DNA of 64,000 nucleotides from the NCBI RefSeq assembly GCF_051014445.1, contig NW_027488367.1, positions 29,001,501-29,065,500 of the forward strand, given 5' to 3'. Both the position numbers and the translations under genes were made by a program. The DNA comes from Colletes latitarsis. Taxonomy: Eukaryota; Arthropoda; Insecta; Hymenoptera; Colletidae. The notes beneath the pieces are model-generated. The model did not search any database. It saw only the letters and a program-made list of their open reading frames with translations, and was not told where the DNA came from. Shown here one piece after another: positions 26,231-41,332 of this stretch. Within the stretch, counting starts at the first letter, position 1. Every line of letters starts with the position of its first letter.

Positions 26231-27993
26231 GGTACCTCACCGAAACAGTCAATTATACCTGGTTCCGATTAATGTTTTAGGGGATAACGCCGGTGACGTC
26301 TCAGTTAGGTCTGGGATTTTCCCTCATCTGGCTCGTACTTTCGCATTTTTCGCATACTTGTTGGCCAGATCCTGGGCTTTTTCTGATTTGGATCACGTAG
26401 TAATGTGGTACCACACTGAAACAGTCATTAAAAGCATGTTCCGATGCGTATTTTAGAGGATAACGCTGGTTATGTCAGGGTTAGTTCTGGTATTTGCAAT
26501 CATCTGGATCATATATTCGCATTTTTCTCATCCTTGTTGGCCAGATCCTGGCCTTTCTCTGGTTTGGATCACGTAGTAATGCGGTACCACACAGAAACAG
26601 TCAATTAAACCTGGTTGCGATTAATATTTTAGGGGATAACGCCGGTTATGTCTAGGTTAGGTCTGGGATTTGCCCTCATCTGGCTCGTACTTTCGCATTT
26701 TTCGCATACTTGTTGGCCAGATCCTGGCCTCTTTCTGGTTTGGATCATCGTAGCAATATGGTACCACACCGAAACAGTCAATTATACCTGGTTGCGATTA
26801 ATATTTTAGAGGATAACGCCGGTTTTGTCTGGGTTAGGTCTGGTATTTGCCCTCATCTGGCTCGAACTTTCGCATTTCTCTCATACTTGTTGGCCAGATC
26901 CTGGCCTTTTTCTGGTTTGGATCACGTGGTAATGCGGTACCACACCGAAACAGTCAATTAAACCTGGTTGCGATTAATATTTTAGAGGATAACGCCGGTT
27001 ATGTCTCGGTTAGGTCTGGGATTTGCCCTCATCTGGATCGTACTTTCGCATTTTTCGTATACTTGTTGGCCAGATCCTGGGTTTTTTCTGGATTGGATCC
27101 CGCAGTAATGTGGTTCCACAACGTAACAGTCAATTAAACCTGGTTGCGACTAATATTTTAGAGTATAACGCCGGTTATGTCTCGGTTAGGTCTGGGATTT
27201 GCCCTCATCTGGATCGTACTTTCGCATTTTTCGCATACTTGTTAGCCAGATCCTGGCCTCTTTCTGGTTTGGATCATCGTAGCAATGCGGTACCACACCG
27301 AAACAGTCAATTATACCTGGTTGCGATTAATATTTTAGGGGATAACGCCGGTTTAGTCTGGGTTGGGTCTGGTATTTGCCCTCATCTGGCTCGAACTTTC
27401 GCATTTTTCTCATACTTGTTGGCCAGATCATGGCCTTTTTCTGGATTGGATCCCGCAGTAATGCGTTACCACACCGAAACAGTCAAATAAACCTGGTTAC
27501 GATTAATATCTTAGAGGATAACGCCGGTTATGTCTCGGTTGGGTCTGGGATTTTCCCTCATGTGGCTCGTACTTTCGCGTTTCTCGCATCCTTGTTGGCC
27601 CGATCCAGGGATTTTTCTGGCTTGGATCTCGTAGTAATGTGTTACCACACCGAAACAGTCATTAAAAGCATGTTCCGATTCGTATTTTAGAGGATAACGC
27701 TGGTTATGTCAGGCATAGTTCTGGTATTTGCAATCATCTGGATCATATATTCGCATTTTTCTCATCCTTGTTGGCCAGATCCTGGCCTTTCTCTGGTTTG
27801 GATCACGTAGTAATGCGGTACCACACAGAAACAGTCAATTAAACCTGGTTGCGATTAATATTTTAGAGGATAACGCCGGTTATGTCTCGGTTAGGTCTGG
27901 GATTTGCCCTCATCTGGATCGTACTTTCGCATTTTTCGCATACTTGTTAGCCAGATCCTGGCCTCTTTCTGGTTTGGATCATCGTAGCAATGC

Positions 27994-30092
27994 GGTACCA
28001 CACCGAAACAGACAATTATACCTGGTTGCGATTAATATTTTAGGGGATAACGCCGGTTTTGTCTGGGTTAGGTCTGGTATTTGCCCTCATCTGGCTCGAA
28101 CTTTCGCATTTCTCTCATACTTGTTGGCCAGATCCTGGCCTTTTTCTGGTTTGGATCTCGTAGTAATGTGTTACCACACCGAAACAGTCATTAAAAGCAT
28201 GTTCCGATTCGTATTTTAGAGGATAACGGATGGTTATGTCAGGCATAGTTCTGGTATTTGCAATCATCTGGCTCATACTTTCGCATTTTTCGCATACTTG
28301 TTGGCCAGATCCTGGGTTCTTTCTGGTTTGGATCCCGTAGTAATGTGGTTCCACAACGAAACAGTCAATTAAACCTGGTTGCGATTAATATTTTAGAGGA
28401 TAACGCTGGTTATGTGTGGGTTAGGTCTGGGATTTGCCCTCATCTGGATCGTTCTTTGCATTTTTCGCATACTTGTTAGCCAGATCCTGGCCTCTTTCTG
28501 GTTTGGATCATCGTAGCAATACGGTACCACACCGAAACAGTCAATTATACCTGGTTGCGATTAATATTTTAGAGGATAACGCCGGTTTTGTCTGGGTTAG
28601 GTCTGGTATTTGCCCTCATCTGGCTCGAACTTTCGCATTTTTCGCATACTTGTTGGCCAGATCCTGGCCTTTTTCTGGTCTGGATCACGTAGCAATGCAG
28701 TACCACACCGAAACAGTCAATTAAACCTGGTTGCGATTAATATTTTAGTGGATAACGCCGTTTATGTCTCGGTTTGGTCTGGGATTTGCCCTCATCTCGC
28801 TCGTACTTTCGCATTTTGCGCTTACTTGTTGGCCAGATCCTGGCCTTTTTCTGGTCTGGATCACGTAGTAATGCAGTACCACACCGAAACAGTCAATTAA
28901 ACCTGGTTGCGATTAATATTTTAGAGGATAACGCTGGTTATGTGTGGGTTAGGTCTGGGATTTGCCCTCATCTGGATCGTTCTTTGCATTTTTCGCATAC
29001 TTGTTAGCCAGATCCTGGCCTCTTTCTGGTTTGGATCATCGTAGCAATACGGTACCACACCGAAACAGTCAATTATACCTGGTTGCGATTAATATTTTAG
29101 AGGATAACGCCGGTTTTGTCTGGGTTAGGTCTGGTATTTGCCCTCATCTGGCTCGAACTTTCGCATTTCTCTCATACTTGTTGGCCAGATCCTGGCCTTT
29201 TTCTGGTTTGGATCACGTAGTAATGCGGTACCACACCGAAACAGTCAATTAAACCTGGTTGCGATTAATATTTTAGAGGATAACGCCGGTTATGTCTCGG
29301 TTAGGTCTGGGATTTGCCCTCATCTGGATCGTTCTTTCGCATTTTTCGCATACTTGTTGGCCAGATCCTGGGCTTTATCTGGTTTGGATCACGTAGTAAT
29401 GTAGTACCACAACGAAACAGTCAATTAAACCTGGTTGCGATTAATATTTTAGCGGATAACGCCGGTTATGTCTGGGTTACGTCTGGGATTTTCCCTCATG
29501 TGGCTCGTACTTTCGCCTTTCTCGCATTCTTGTTGGCCCGATCCTGGGATTTTTCTGGTCTGGATCACGTAGTAATGCAGTACCACACCGAAACAGTCAA
29601 TTAAACCTGGTTGCGATTAATATTTTAGAGGATAACGCTGGTTATGTCTGGGTTAGTTCTGGTATTTGCAATCATCTGGCTCATACTTTCGCATTTTTCG
29701 CATACTTGTTGGCCAGATCATGGGCTTTTTCTGGTTTGGATCACGTAGTAATGCGGTACCACGCCGAAACAGTCAATTAAACCTGGTTGCGATTAATATT
29801 TTAGAGGATAAAGCCGGTTATGTCTCAGTTAGGTCTGGGATTTGCCCTCATCTGGATCGTACTTTCGCATTTTTCGCATACTTGTTGGCCAGATCCTGGG
29901 CTTTATCTGGTTTGGATCACGTAGTAATGCGTTACCACACCGAAACAGTCATTAAAAGCATGTGCCGATTCGTATTTTAGAGGATAACGCTTGTTATGTC
30001 AGGCATAGTTCTGGTATTTCCAATCACCTGGCCCATACTTTCGCATTTTTCGCATACTTGTTGGCCAGATCCTGGCCTCTTTCTGGTTTGGA
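27994..30092 (+). repeat. Distant duplicated block, right copy
   Basis: Partner of the block at 11958-13880, about 16 kb away, longer by one 176-bp monomer. The extra sequence lies around 28391-28700. There a monomer with gtgtgggttagg, ctttgcattttt and ggatcatcgtagcaatacgg is present in addition to the shared series. The right edge is where catagttctggtatttcc replaces catagttctggtatttgc, and gatcatcg replaces gatcccg at about 30092. Confidence 0.85.
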
Positions 30093-33000
30093 TCATCGTA
30101 GCAATGCGGTACCACACCGAAACAGTCAATTATACCTGGTTCCGATTAATGTTTTAGGGGATAACGCCGGTTACGTCTCGGTTAGGTCTGGGATTTTCCC
30201 TCATCTGGCTCGTACTTTCGCATTTTTCGCATTCTTGTTGGCCCGATCCTGGGCTTTTTCTGGTTTGGATCGCGTAGTAATGTGGTACCACACTGAAACA
30301 GTCATTAAAAGCATGTTCCGATGCGTATTTTAGAGGATAACGCTGGTTATGTCAGGGTTAGTTCTGGTATTTGCAATCATCTGGATCATATATTCGCATT
30401 TTTCTCATCCTTGTTGGCCAGATCCTGGCCTTTCTCTGGTTTGGATCACGTAGTAATGCGGTACCACACTGAAACTGTCAATTAAACCTGGTTGCGATTA
30501 ATATTTCAGGGGATAACGCCGGTTATGTCTAGGTTAGGTCTGGGATTTGTCCTCATCTGGCTCGTAGTTTCACGTTTTTCGCATACTTGTTGGCCAGATC
30601 CTGGCCTTTTTCGGGTGTGGATCACGTAGTAATGTCGTGCCACACTGAAACAGTCAATAGAAGCTGGTTCCGATGAGTATTTTAGAGGATAACGCTGGTT
30701 ATGTCAGGCATAGTTCTGGTATTTGCAATCATCTGGCTCATACTTTCGCATTTTTCGCATACTTGTTGGCCAGATCATGGCCTTTTTCTGGTTTGGATCA
30801 CGTAGTAATGCGGTACCACACCGAAACAGTCAATTATACCTGGTTGCGGTTAATATTTTAGGGGATAATGCCGGTTTTGTCTGGGTTAGGTCTGGGATTT
30901 GCCCTCATCTGGCTGGTACTTTCGCATTTTTCGCATACTTGTTGGCCAGATCCTGGGCTTTTTCTGATTTGGATCACGTAGTAATGTGGTACCACACTGA
31001 AACAGTTAATTAAACCTGGTTGCAATTAATATTTTAGAGGATAACGCCGGTTATGTCTCGGTTAGGTCTGGGATTTGTCCTCATCTGGATCGTTCTTTCG
31101 CATTTTTCTCATCCTTGTTGGCCAGATCCTGGCCTTTCTCTGGTTTGGATCACGTAGTAATGCGGTACCATACCGAAACAGTCAATTAAACCTGGTTGCG
31201 ATTAATATTTTAGGGGATAACGCCGGTTATGTCTGGGTTAGTTCTGGTATTTGCAATCATCTGGCTCATACTTTCGCATTTCTCGCATACTTGTTGGCCA
31301 GATCCTGGCCTCTTTCTGGTTTGGATCATCGTAGCAATGCGGTGCCACACCGAAACAGTCAATTAAACGTGGTTGCGATTAATATTTTAGAGGATAACGC
31401 TGGTTATGTCTCGGTTAGGTCTGGGATTTGTCCTCATCTGGCCCGTACTTTCACGTTTTTCGCATACTTGTTGGCCAGATCCTGGGTTTTTTCTGGTTTG
31501 GATCCCGTAGTAATGTGGTTCCACACCGAAACAGTCAATTGAACCTGGTTGCGATTAATATTTTAGAGGATAACGCCGGTAATGTCTCGGTTAGGTCTGA
31601 TATTTGCCCCCATCTGGCGCGTACTTTCGCATTTTTCGCATTCTTGTTGGCCAGATCCCGGCCTTTTTCTGGCTTGGACCACGTAGTAATGTGGTACCAC
31701 ACCGAAACAGTCAATTAGACCTGGATGCGAATAATATTTTAGAGGATAACGCTGGTTATGCCTGGGATAGTTCTGGTATTTGCAATCATCTGGCTCATAC
31801 TTTCGCTTTTTCTCATAGTTGTTGGCCAGATCCTGGGTTTTTTCTGGTTTGGATCCCGTAGTAATGTGGTTCCACACGGAAACAGTCAATTAAACCCGGT
31901 TGCGATTAATATTTTAGAGGATAACGCCGGTTATGTCTGTGTTAACTCTGGTATTTCCCCTCCTCTGGCTCATACTATCGCATTTTTCGAATACTTGTCG
32001 GCCAGATCCTGAGTTTTTTCTGGTTTGGATCCCGTAGTAATGTGGTTCCACACCGAAACAGTCAATTAAACCTGGTTGCGATTAATATTTTAGGGGATAG
32101 CGTTGGTTACGTCTCGGTTAGGTCTGGGATTTTCCCTCATCTGGTTCGTACTTTCGCATTTTTCGCATTCTTGTTGGCCCGATCCTGGGATGTTTCTGGT
32201 TTGGATCACGCAGTAATGTGTTACCACACTGAAACAGTCATTAAAAGCATGTTCCGATTCGTATTTTAGAGGATAACGCTGGTTATGTCAGGGTTAGTTC
32301 TGGTATTTGCAATCATCTTGCTCATACTTTCACATTTTTCTCATCCTTGTTGGCCAGATCCTGGCCTTTCACTGGTTTGGATCACGTAGTAATGCGGTAC
32401 CACACCGAAACTGTCAATAAAACCTGGTTGCGAATAATATTTTAGGGGATAACGTTGGTTACGTCTCGGTTAGGTCTGGGATTTTCCCTCATCTGGTTCG
32501 TACTTTCGCATTTTTCGCATTCTTGTTGGCCCGATCCTGGGATGTTTCTGGTTTGGATCACGCAGTAATGTGTTACCACACTGAAACAGTCATTAAAAGC
32601 ATGTTCCGATTCGTATTTTAGAGGATAACGCTGGTTATGTCAGGGTTAGTTCTGGTATTTGCTATCATCTGGCTCATACTTTCGCGTTTTTCTCATAGTT
32701 GTTGGCCAGATCCTGGGTTTTTTCTGGTTTGGATCCCGTAGTAATGTGGTTCCACACGGAAACAGTCAATTAAACCCAGTTGCGATTAATATTTTAGAGG
32801 ATAACGCCGGTTATGTCTGTGTTAACTCTGGTATTTGCCCTCCTCTGGCTCATACTATCGCATTTTTCGAATACTTGTCGGCCAGAGCCTGAGTTTTTTC
32901 TGGTTTGGATCACGTAGTAATGCGGTACCACACCGAAACAGTCAATTAAACCTGGTTGCGATTAATATTTTAGGGGATAACGCCGGTTATGTCTAGGTTA

Positions 33001-34651
33001 GGTCTGGGATTTGTCCTCATCTGGCTCGTACTTTCACGTTTTTCGCATACTTGTTGGCCAGATCCTGGCCTTTTTCGGGTGTGGATCACGTAGTAATGTC
33101 GTACCACACTGAAACAGTCAATAGAAGCTGGTTCCGATCAGTATTTTAGATGATATCGCTGGTTATGTCACGGTTAGTTCTGGTATTTGCAATCATCTTG
33201 CTCATACTTTCGCAATTTTCGCATACTTGTTGGCCAGATCATGGCCTTTTTCTGGTTTGGATCACGTAGTAATGCGGTACCACACCGAAACAGTCAATTA
33301 TACCTGGTTGCGATTAATATTTTAGGGGATAATGCCGGTTTTGTCTGGGTTAGGTCTGGGATTTGCCCTCATCTGGCTGGTACTTTCGCATTTTTCGCAT
33401 ACTTGTTGGCCAGATCCTGGCCTCTTTCTGGTTTGGGTCATCGTAGCAATGCGGTACCACACCGAAACAGTCAATTATACCTGGTTCCGATTAATGTTTT
33501 AGGGGATAACGCCGGTTACGTCTCGGTTAGGTCTGGGATTTTCCCTCATCTGGCTCGTACTTTCGCATTTTTCGCATTCTTGTTGGCCCGATCCTGGGCT
33601 TTTTCTGGTTTGGATCACGTAGTAATGTGGTACCACACTGAAACAGTCAATAGAAGCTGGTTCCGATCAGTATTTTAGATGATATCGCTGGTTATGTCAC
33701 GGTTAGTTCTGGTATTTGCAATCATCTTGCTCATACTTTCGCATTTTTCTCATCCTTGTTGGCCAGATCCTGGCCTTTCACTGGTTTGGATCACGTAGTA
33801 ATGCGGTACCACACCGAAACAGTCAATTAAACCTGGTTGCGAATAATATTTTAGGGGATAACGTTGGTTACGTCTCGGTTAGGTCTGGGATTTTCCCTCA
33901 TCTGGTTCGTACTTTCGCATTTTTCGCATTCTTGTTGGCCCGATCCTGGGATGTTTCTGGTTTCGATCACGCAGTAATGTGTTACCACACTGAAACAGTC
34001 ATTAAAAGCATGTTCCGATTCGTATTTTAGAGGATAACGCTGGTTATGTCAGGGTTAGTTCTGGTATTTGCAATCATCTTGCTCATACTTTCGCATTTTT
34101 CGCATACTTGTTGGCCAGATCCTGGCCTCTTTCTGGTTTGGATCATCGTAGCAATGCGGTACCACACCGAAACAGTCAATTAAACCTGGTTGCGAATAAT
34201 ATTTTAGGGGATAACGTTGGTTACGTCTCGGTTAGGTCTGGGATTTTCCCTCATCTGGTTCGTACTTTCGCATTTTTCGCATTCTTGTTGGCCCGATCCT
34301 GGGATGTTTCTGGCTTGGATCACGCAGTAATGTGTTACCACACTGAAACAGTCATTAAAAGCATGTTCCGATTCGTATTTTAGAGGATAACGCTGGTTAT
34401 GTCAGGGTTAGTTCTGGTATTTGCTATCATCTGGCTCATACTTTCGCGTTTTTTTCATAGTTGTTGGCCAGATCCTGGGTTTTTTCTGGTTTGGATCCCG
34501 TAGTAATGTGGTTCCACACGGAAACAGTCAATTAAACCCAGTTGCGATTAATATTTTAGAGGATAACGCCGGTTCTGTCTGTGTTAACTCTGGTATTTGC
34601 CCTCCTCTGGCTCATACTATCGCATTTTTCGAATACTTGTCGGCCAGAGCC

Positions 34652-35980
34652 TGAGTTTTTTCTGGTTTGGATCCCGTAGTAATGTGGTTCCACACCGAAA
34701 CAGTCAATTAAACCTGGTTGCGATTAATATTTTAGGGGATAACGCCGGTTACATCTCGGTTAGGTCTGGGATTTTCCCTCATCTGGTTCGTACTTTCGCA
34801 TTTTTCGCATTCTTGTTGGCCCGATCATGGGATGTTTCTGGTTTGGATCACGTAGTAATGTGTTGCCACACTGAAACTGTCATTAAAAGCATGTTCCGAT
34901 TCGTATTTTAGATGATATCGCTGGTTATGTCACGGTTAGTTCTGGTATTTGCAATCATCTTGCTCATACTTTCGCATTTTTCTCATCCTTGTTGGCCAGA
35001 TCCTGACCTTTCTCTGGTTTGGATCACGCAGTAATGCGGTACCACACCGAAACAGTCAATTAAACCTGGTTGCGATTAATATTTTAGAGGATAACACTGG
35101 TTATGTCTGGGTTAGTTCTAGTATTTGCAATCATATGGCTCATACTTTCGCATTTTTCGCATACTTGTTGGCCAGATCCTGGCCTCTTTCTGGTTTGGAT
35201 CATCGTAGCAATGCGGTACCACACCGAAACAGTCAATTATACCTGGTTGCGATTAATATTTTACAGGGTAACGACGGTTATGTCTCGGTTTGGTCAAGGA
35301 TTTGCCCTCATCTGGCTCGTATTTTCGCATTTTTCGCATACTTGTTAGCCAGATCCTGGCCTGTTTCTGGTTTGGATCATCGTAGCAATGCGGTACCACA
35401 CCGAAACAGTCAATTATACCCGGTTGCGATTAATATTTTAGAGGATAGCGCCGGTTATGTCTCGGTTAGGTCTGGTATTTGCAATCATCTGGCTCATACT
35501 TTCGCATTTTTCTCATAGTTGTTGGCCAGATCCTGGGTTTTTTCTGGTTTGGATCCCGTAGTAATGTGGTTCCACACGGAAACAGTCAATTAAACCCGGT
35601 TGCGATTAATATTTTAGAGGATAACGCAGGTTATGTCTCGGTTAGGTCTGGGATTTGCCACCATCTGGCTCGTACTTTCGCGTTTTTCTCATAGTTGTTG
35701 AACAGATCCTGGGTTTTTTCTGGTTTGGATCCCGTCGTAATGTGGTTCCACACCGAAACAGTCAATTGAACCTGGTTGCGATAAATATTTTAGAGGACAA
35801 CGCCGGTAATGTCTCGGTTAGGTCCGATATTTGCCCTCACCTGTGCGTACTTTCGCATTTTTCGCATTCTTGTTGGCCAGATCCTGGCCTTTTTCTGGCT
35901 TGGACCACGTAGTAATGTGGTACCACACCGAAACAGTCAATTAAACCTGGATGCGAATAATATTTTAGAGGATAACGCTG
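34652..35980 (+). repeat. Duplicated block, first of three copies
   Basis: Bases 34652-35474 match 37470-38292 at offset 2818, and about 35479-35980 match 38473-38974 at offset 2994; one monomer is gained between. Markers include ttagatgatatcgctgg near 34909, ttacagggtaacgacgg near 35261, and ctcacctgtgcgtac near 35836, in which the usual catctggc is shortened. This copy keeps five T in ggcctttttctggcttgg near 35885. Confidence 0.8.
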
Positions 35981-37469
35981 GTTATGCCTGGGATAGTTCT
36001 GGTATTTGCAATCATCTGGCTCATACTTTCGCGTTTTTCTCATAGTTGTTGGCCAGATCCTGGGTTCTTTCTGGTTTGGATCCCGTAGTAATGTGGTTCC
36101 ACACCGAAACAGTCAATTGAACCTGGTTGCGATTAATATTTTGGAGGATAACGCCGGTTATGTCTCGGTTAGGTCTGGTATTTGCCCTCATCTGGCTCGG
36201 ACCTTCGCATTTTTCGCATACTTGTTGGCCAGATCCTGGCCTTCTTCTGGCTTGGACCACGTAGTAAAGTGGCACCAGACTGAAACAGTCAATTAAACCT
36301 GGTTGCGAATAATATTTTAGAGGATAACGCTGGTTATGTCTGGGATAGTTCTGGTATTTGCAATCATCTGGCTCATACTTTCGCTTTTTCTCATAGTTGT
36401 TGGCCAGATCCTGGGTATTTTTCTGGTTTGGATCCCGTAGTAATGCGGTTCCACAACGAAGCAGTCAATTAAACCTGGTTGCGATTAATATTTCAGCGGA
36501 TAACGCCGGTTATGTCTGGGTTAGGTCTGGTATTTGCCCTCATCTGGCTCGTACTTTCGCATTTTTCGCATACTTGTTAGCCAGTTCCTGGCCTTTTTCT
36601 GGTTTGGATCACGTAGTAATGCGGTACCACACCGAAACAGTCAATTAAATCTGGTTGCGATTAATATTTTAGAGGATAATGCCGGTAATGTCTCGGTTAG
36701 GTCTGGTATTTGCCCTCATCTGGCGCGTACTTTCGCATTTTTCGCATTCTCGTTGGCCAGATCCTGGGTTTTTTCTGGTTTGGATCCCGTAGTAATGTGG
36801 TTCCACACGGAAACAGTCAATTTAACCCGGTTGCGATTAATATTTTAGAGGATAACGTCGGTTATGTCTGTGTTAACTCAGGTATTTGCCCACCTCTGGC
36901 TCATACTATCGCATTTTTCGAATACTTGTCGGCCAGATCCTGGCCTCTTTCTGGTTTGGATCATCGTAGCAATGCGGTACCACACCGAAACAGTCAATTA
37001 TACCTGGTTGCGATTAATATTTTAGAGGATAACGCCGGTTATGTCTGTGTTAACTCTGGTATTTGCCCTCCTCTGGCTCATACTATCGCATTTTTCGAAT
37101 ACTTGTCGGCCAGATCCTGGGTTTTTTCTGGATTGGATCCCGTAGTAATGTGGTACCACACCGAAACAGTCAATAGAATCTGGTTCCGATTAATATTTTA
37201 GAGGATAACGCTGGTTATGTCTGGGTTAGTTCTGGTATTTGAAATCATCTGGCGCGTACTTTCGCATTTTTCGCATTCTTGTTGGCCCGATCCTGGGATG
37301 TTTCTGGCTTGGATCACGCAGTAATGTGTTACCACACTGAAACAGTCATTAAAAGCATGTTCCGATTCGTATTTTAGAGGATAACGCTGGTTATGTCAGG
37401 GTTAGTTCTGGTATTTGCTATCATCTGGCTCATACTTTCGCGTTTTTCTCATAGTTGTTGGCCAGATCC

Positions 37470-38975
37470 TGGGTTTTTTCTGGTTTGGATCCCGTAGTAA
37501 TGTGGTTCCACACCGAAACAGTCAATTAAACCTGGTTGCGATTAATATTTTAGGGGATAACGCCGGTTACATCTCGGTTAGGTCTGGGATTTTCCCTCAT
37601 CTGGTTCGTACTTTCGCATTTTTCGCATTCTTGTTGGCCCGATCATGGGATGTTTCTGGTTTGGATCACGTAGTAATGTGTTACCACACTGAAACTGTCA
37701 TTAAAAGCATGTTCCGATTCGTATTTTAGATGATATCGCTGGTTATGTCACGGTTAGTTCTGGTATTTGCAATCATCTTGCTCATACTTTCGCATTTTTC
37801 TCATCCTTGTTGGCCAGATCCTGGCCTTTCTCTGGTTTGGATCACGCAGTAATGCGGTACCACACCGAAACAGTCAATTAAACCTGGTTGCGATTAATAT
37901 TTTAGAGGATAACACTGGTTATGTCTGGGTTAGTTCTAGTATTTGCAATCATATGGCTCATACTTTCGCATTTTTCGCATACTTGTTGGCCAGATCCTGG
38001 CCTCTTTCTGGTTTGGATCATCGTAGCAATGCGGTACCACACCGAAACAGTCAATTATACCTGGTTGCGATTAATATTTTACAGGGTAACGACGGTTATG
38101 TCTCGGTTTGGTCAAGGATTTGCCCTCATCTGGCTCGTACTTTCGCATTTTTCGCATACTTGTTAGCCAGATCCTGGCCTCTTTCTGGTTTGGATCATCG
38201 TAGCAATGCGGTACCACACCGAAACAGTCAATTATACCCGGTTGCGATTAATATTTTAGAGGATAGCGCCGGTTATGTCTCGGTTAGGTCTGGGATTTGC
38301 CCTCATCTGGCTCGTACTTTCGCATTTTGCGCATACTTGTTGGCCAGATCCTGGCCTTTTTCTGGTCTGGATCACGTAGTAATGCAGTACCACACCGAAT
38401 CAGTCAACTAAACCTGGTTGCGATTAATATTTTAGAGGATAACGCTGGTTATGTCTGGGTCAGTTCTGGTATTTGCAATCATCTGGCTCATACTTTCGCA
38501 TTTTTCTCATAGTTGTTGGCCAGATCCTGGGTTTTTTCTGGTTTGGATCCCGTAGTAATGTGGTTCCACACGGAAACAGTCAATGAAACCCGGTTGCGAT
38601 TAATATTTTAGAGGATAACGCAGGTTATGTCTCGGTTAGGTCTGGGATTTGCCACCATCTGGCTCGTACTTTCGCGTTTTTCTCATAGTTGTTGAACAGA
38701 TCCTGGGTTTTTTCTGGTTTGGATCCCGTCGTAATGTGGTTCCACACCGAAACAGTCAATTGAACCTGGTTGCGATTAATATTTTAGAGGACAACGCCGG
38801 TAATGTCTCGGTTAGGTCCGATATTTGCCCTCACCTGTGCGTACTTTCGCATTTTTCGCATTCTTGTTGGCCAGATCCTGGCCTTTTCTGGCTTGGACCA
38901 CGTAGTAATGTGGTACCACACCGAAACAGTCAATTAAACCTGGATGCGAATAATATTTTAGAGGATAACGCTGGT
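37470..38975 (+). repeat. Duplicated block, second of three copies
   Basis: It matches the 34.6-kb block as described for that copy, and its right part, about 38065-38975, matches 41938-42848 at offset 3873. It has a 1-bp deletion, ggccttttctggcttgg, near 38880. The 42-kb copy shares this deletion and the 35-kb copy lacks it. Confidence 0.8.
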
Positions 38976-41332
38976 TATGTCTGGGATAGTTCTGGTATTT
39001 GCAATCATCTGGCTCATACTTTCGCTTTTTCTCATAGTTGTTGGCCAGATCCTGGGTATTTTTCTGGTTTGGATCCCGTAGTAATGCGGTTCCACAACGA
39101 AGCAGTCAACTAAACCTGGTTGCGATTAATATTTTAGAGGCTAACGCTGGTTATGTCTGGGTCAGTTCTGGTATTTGCAATCATCTGGCTCATACTTTCG
39201 CATTTTTCTCATAGTTGTTGGCCAGATCCTGGGTTTTTTCTGGTTTGGATCCCGTAGTAATGTGGTACCACACCGAAACAGTCAATTAAACCTGGATGCG
39301 AATAATATTTTAGAGGATAACGCTGGTTATGCCTGGGATAGTTCTGGTATTTGCAATCATCTGGCTCATACTTTCGCGTTTTTCTCATAGTTGTTGGCCA
39401 GATCCTGGGTTCTTTCTGGTTTGGATCCCGTAGTAATGTGGTTCCACACCGAAACAGTCAATTGAACCTGGTTGCGATTAATATTTTAGAGGATAATGCC
39501 GGTAATGTCTCGGTTAGGTCTGGTATTTGCCCTCATCTGGCGCGTACTTTCGCATTTTTCGCATTCTTGTTGGCCAGATCCTGGCCTTTTTCTGGCTTGG
39601 ACCACGTAGTAATGTGGTACCACACCGAAACAGTCAATTAAACCTGGTTGCGAATAATATTTTAGTGGATAACGCTGGTTATGCCTGGGATAGTTCTGGT
39701 ATTTGCAATCATCTGGCTCATACTTTCGCGTTTTTCTCATAGTTGTTGGCCAGATCCTGGGTTTTTTCTGGTTTGGATCCCGTAGTAATGTGGTTCCACA
39801 CGGAAACAGTCAATTTAACCCGGTTGCGATTAATATTTTAGAGGATAACGTCGGTTATGTCTGTGTTAACTCAGGTATTTGCCCTCCTCTGGCTCATACT
39901 ATCGCATTTTTCGAATACTTGTCGGCCAGATCCTGGGATCTTTCTGGTTTGGATCACGTAGTAATGTGTTACCACACTGAAACAGTCATTAAAAGCATGT
40001 TCCGATTCGTATTTTAGAGGATAACGCTGGTTATGTCTGGGTTAATTCTGGTATTTGCAATCATCAGGCTCATACTTTCGCATTATTCGCATACTTGTTG
40101 GCCAGATCCTGGCCTTTTTCTGGCTTGGACCACGTAGTAATGTGGTACCACACCGAAACAGTCAATTAAACCTGGTTGCGAATAATATTTTAGTGGATAA
40201 CGCTGGTTATGCCTGGGATAGTTCTGGTATTTGCAATCATCTGGCTCGTACTTTCGCGTTTTTCTCATAGTTGTTGAACAGATCCTGGGTTTCTTCTGGT
40301 CTGGATCACGTAGTAATGCAGTACCACACCGAAACAGTCAATTAAACCTGGTTGCGATTAATATTTTAGGGGATAACGCCGCTTACGTCTCGGTTAGGTC
40401 TGGGATTTTCCCTCATCTGGCTCGTAATTTCGCATTTTTCGCATTCTTGTTGGCCCGATCCTGGGCTTTTTCTGGTTTGGATCACGTAGTAATGTGGTAC
40501 CACACTGAAACAGTCATTAAAAGCATGTTCCGATGCGTATTTTAGAGGATAACGCTGGTTATGTCAGGGTTAGTTCTGGTATTTGCAATCATCTTGATCA
40601 TATATTCGCATTTTTCTCATACTTGTTGGCCAGATCCTGGCCTTTCTCTGGTTTGGATCACGTAGTAATGCGGTACCACACCGAAACAGTCAATTATACC
40701 TGCGTTGCGATTAATATTTTACAGGATAACGCAGGTTATGTCTCGGCTTGGTCTGGGATTTGCCCTCATCTGGCTCGTACTTTCGCATTTTTCGCATACT
40801 TGTTAGCCAGATCCTGGCCTCTTTCTGGTTTGGAACATCGTAGCAATGCGGTACCACACCGAAGCAGTCAATTAAACCTGGTTGCGATTAATATTTTAGG
40901 GGATAACGCCGGTTTTGTCTGGGTTAGGTCTGGTATTTGCCCTCATCTGGCTCGAACTTTCGCATTTTTCTGATACTTGTTGGCCAGATCCTGGGCTTTA
41001 TCTGGTTTGGATCACGTAGTAATGCGTTGCCACACCGAAACAGTCAAATAAACCTGGTTGCGATTAATATTTTAGAGGATAACGCCGGTTATGTCTCGGT
41101 TAGGTCTGGGATTTGCCCTCATCTGGCTCGTACTTTCGCATTTTTCGCATACTTGTTGGCCAGATCCTGGGCTTTTTCTGATTTGGATCACGTAGTAATG
41201 TGGTACCACACTGAAACAGTTAATTAAACCTGGTTGCAATTAATATTTTAGAGGATAACGCCGGTTATGTCTCGGATAGGTCTGGGATTTGCCCTCATCT
41301 GGATCGTTCTTTCGCATTTTTCGCATACTTGT

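Noticed and set aside
28115..28354. Identical minus-strand 79-codon ORFs near 12.1 and 28.1 kb
   Set aside because: The identity comes from the duplicated satellite block; the sequence is antisense satellite with no domain.
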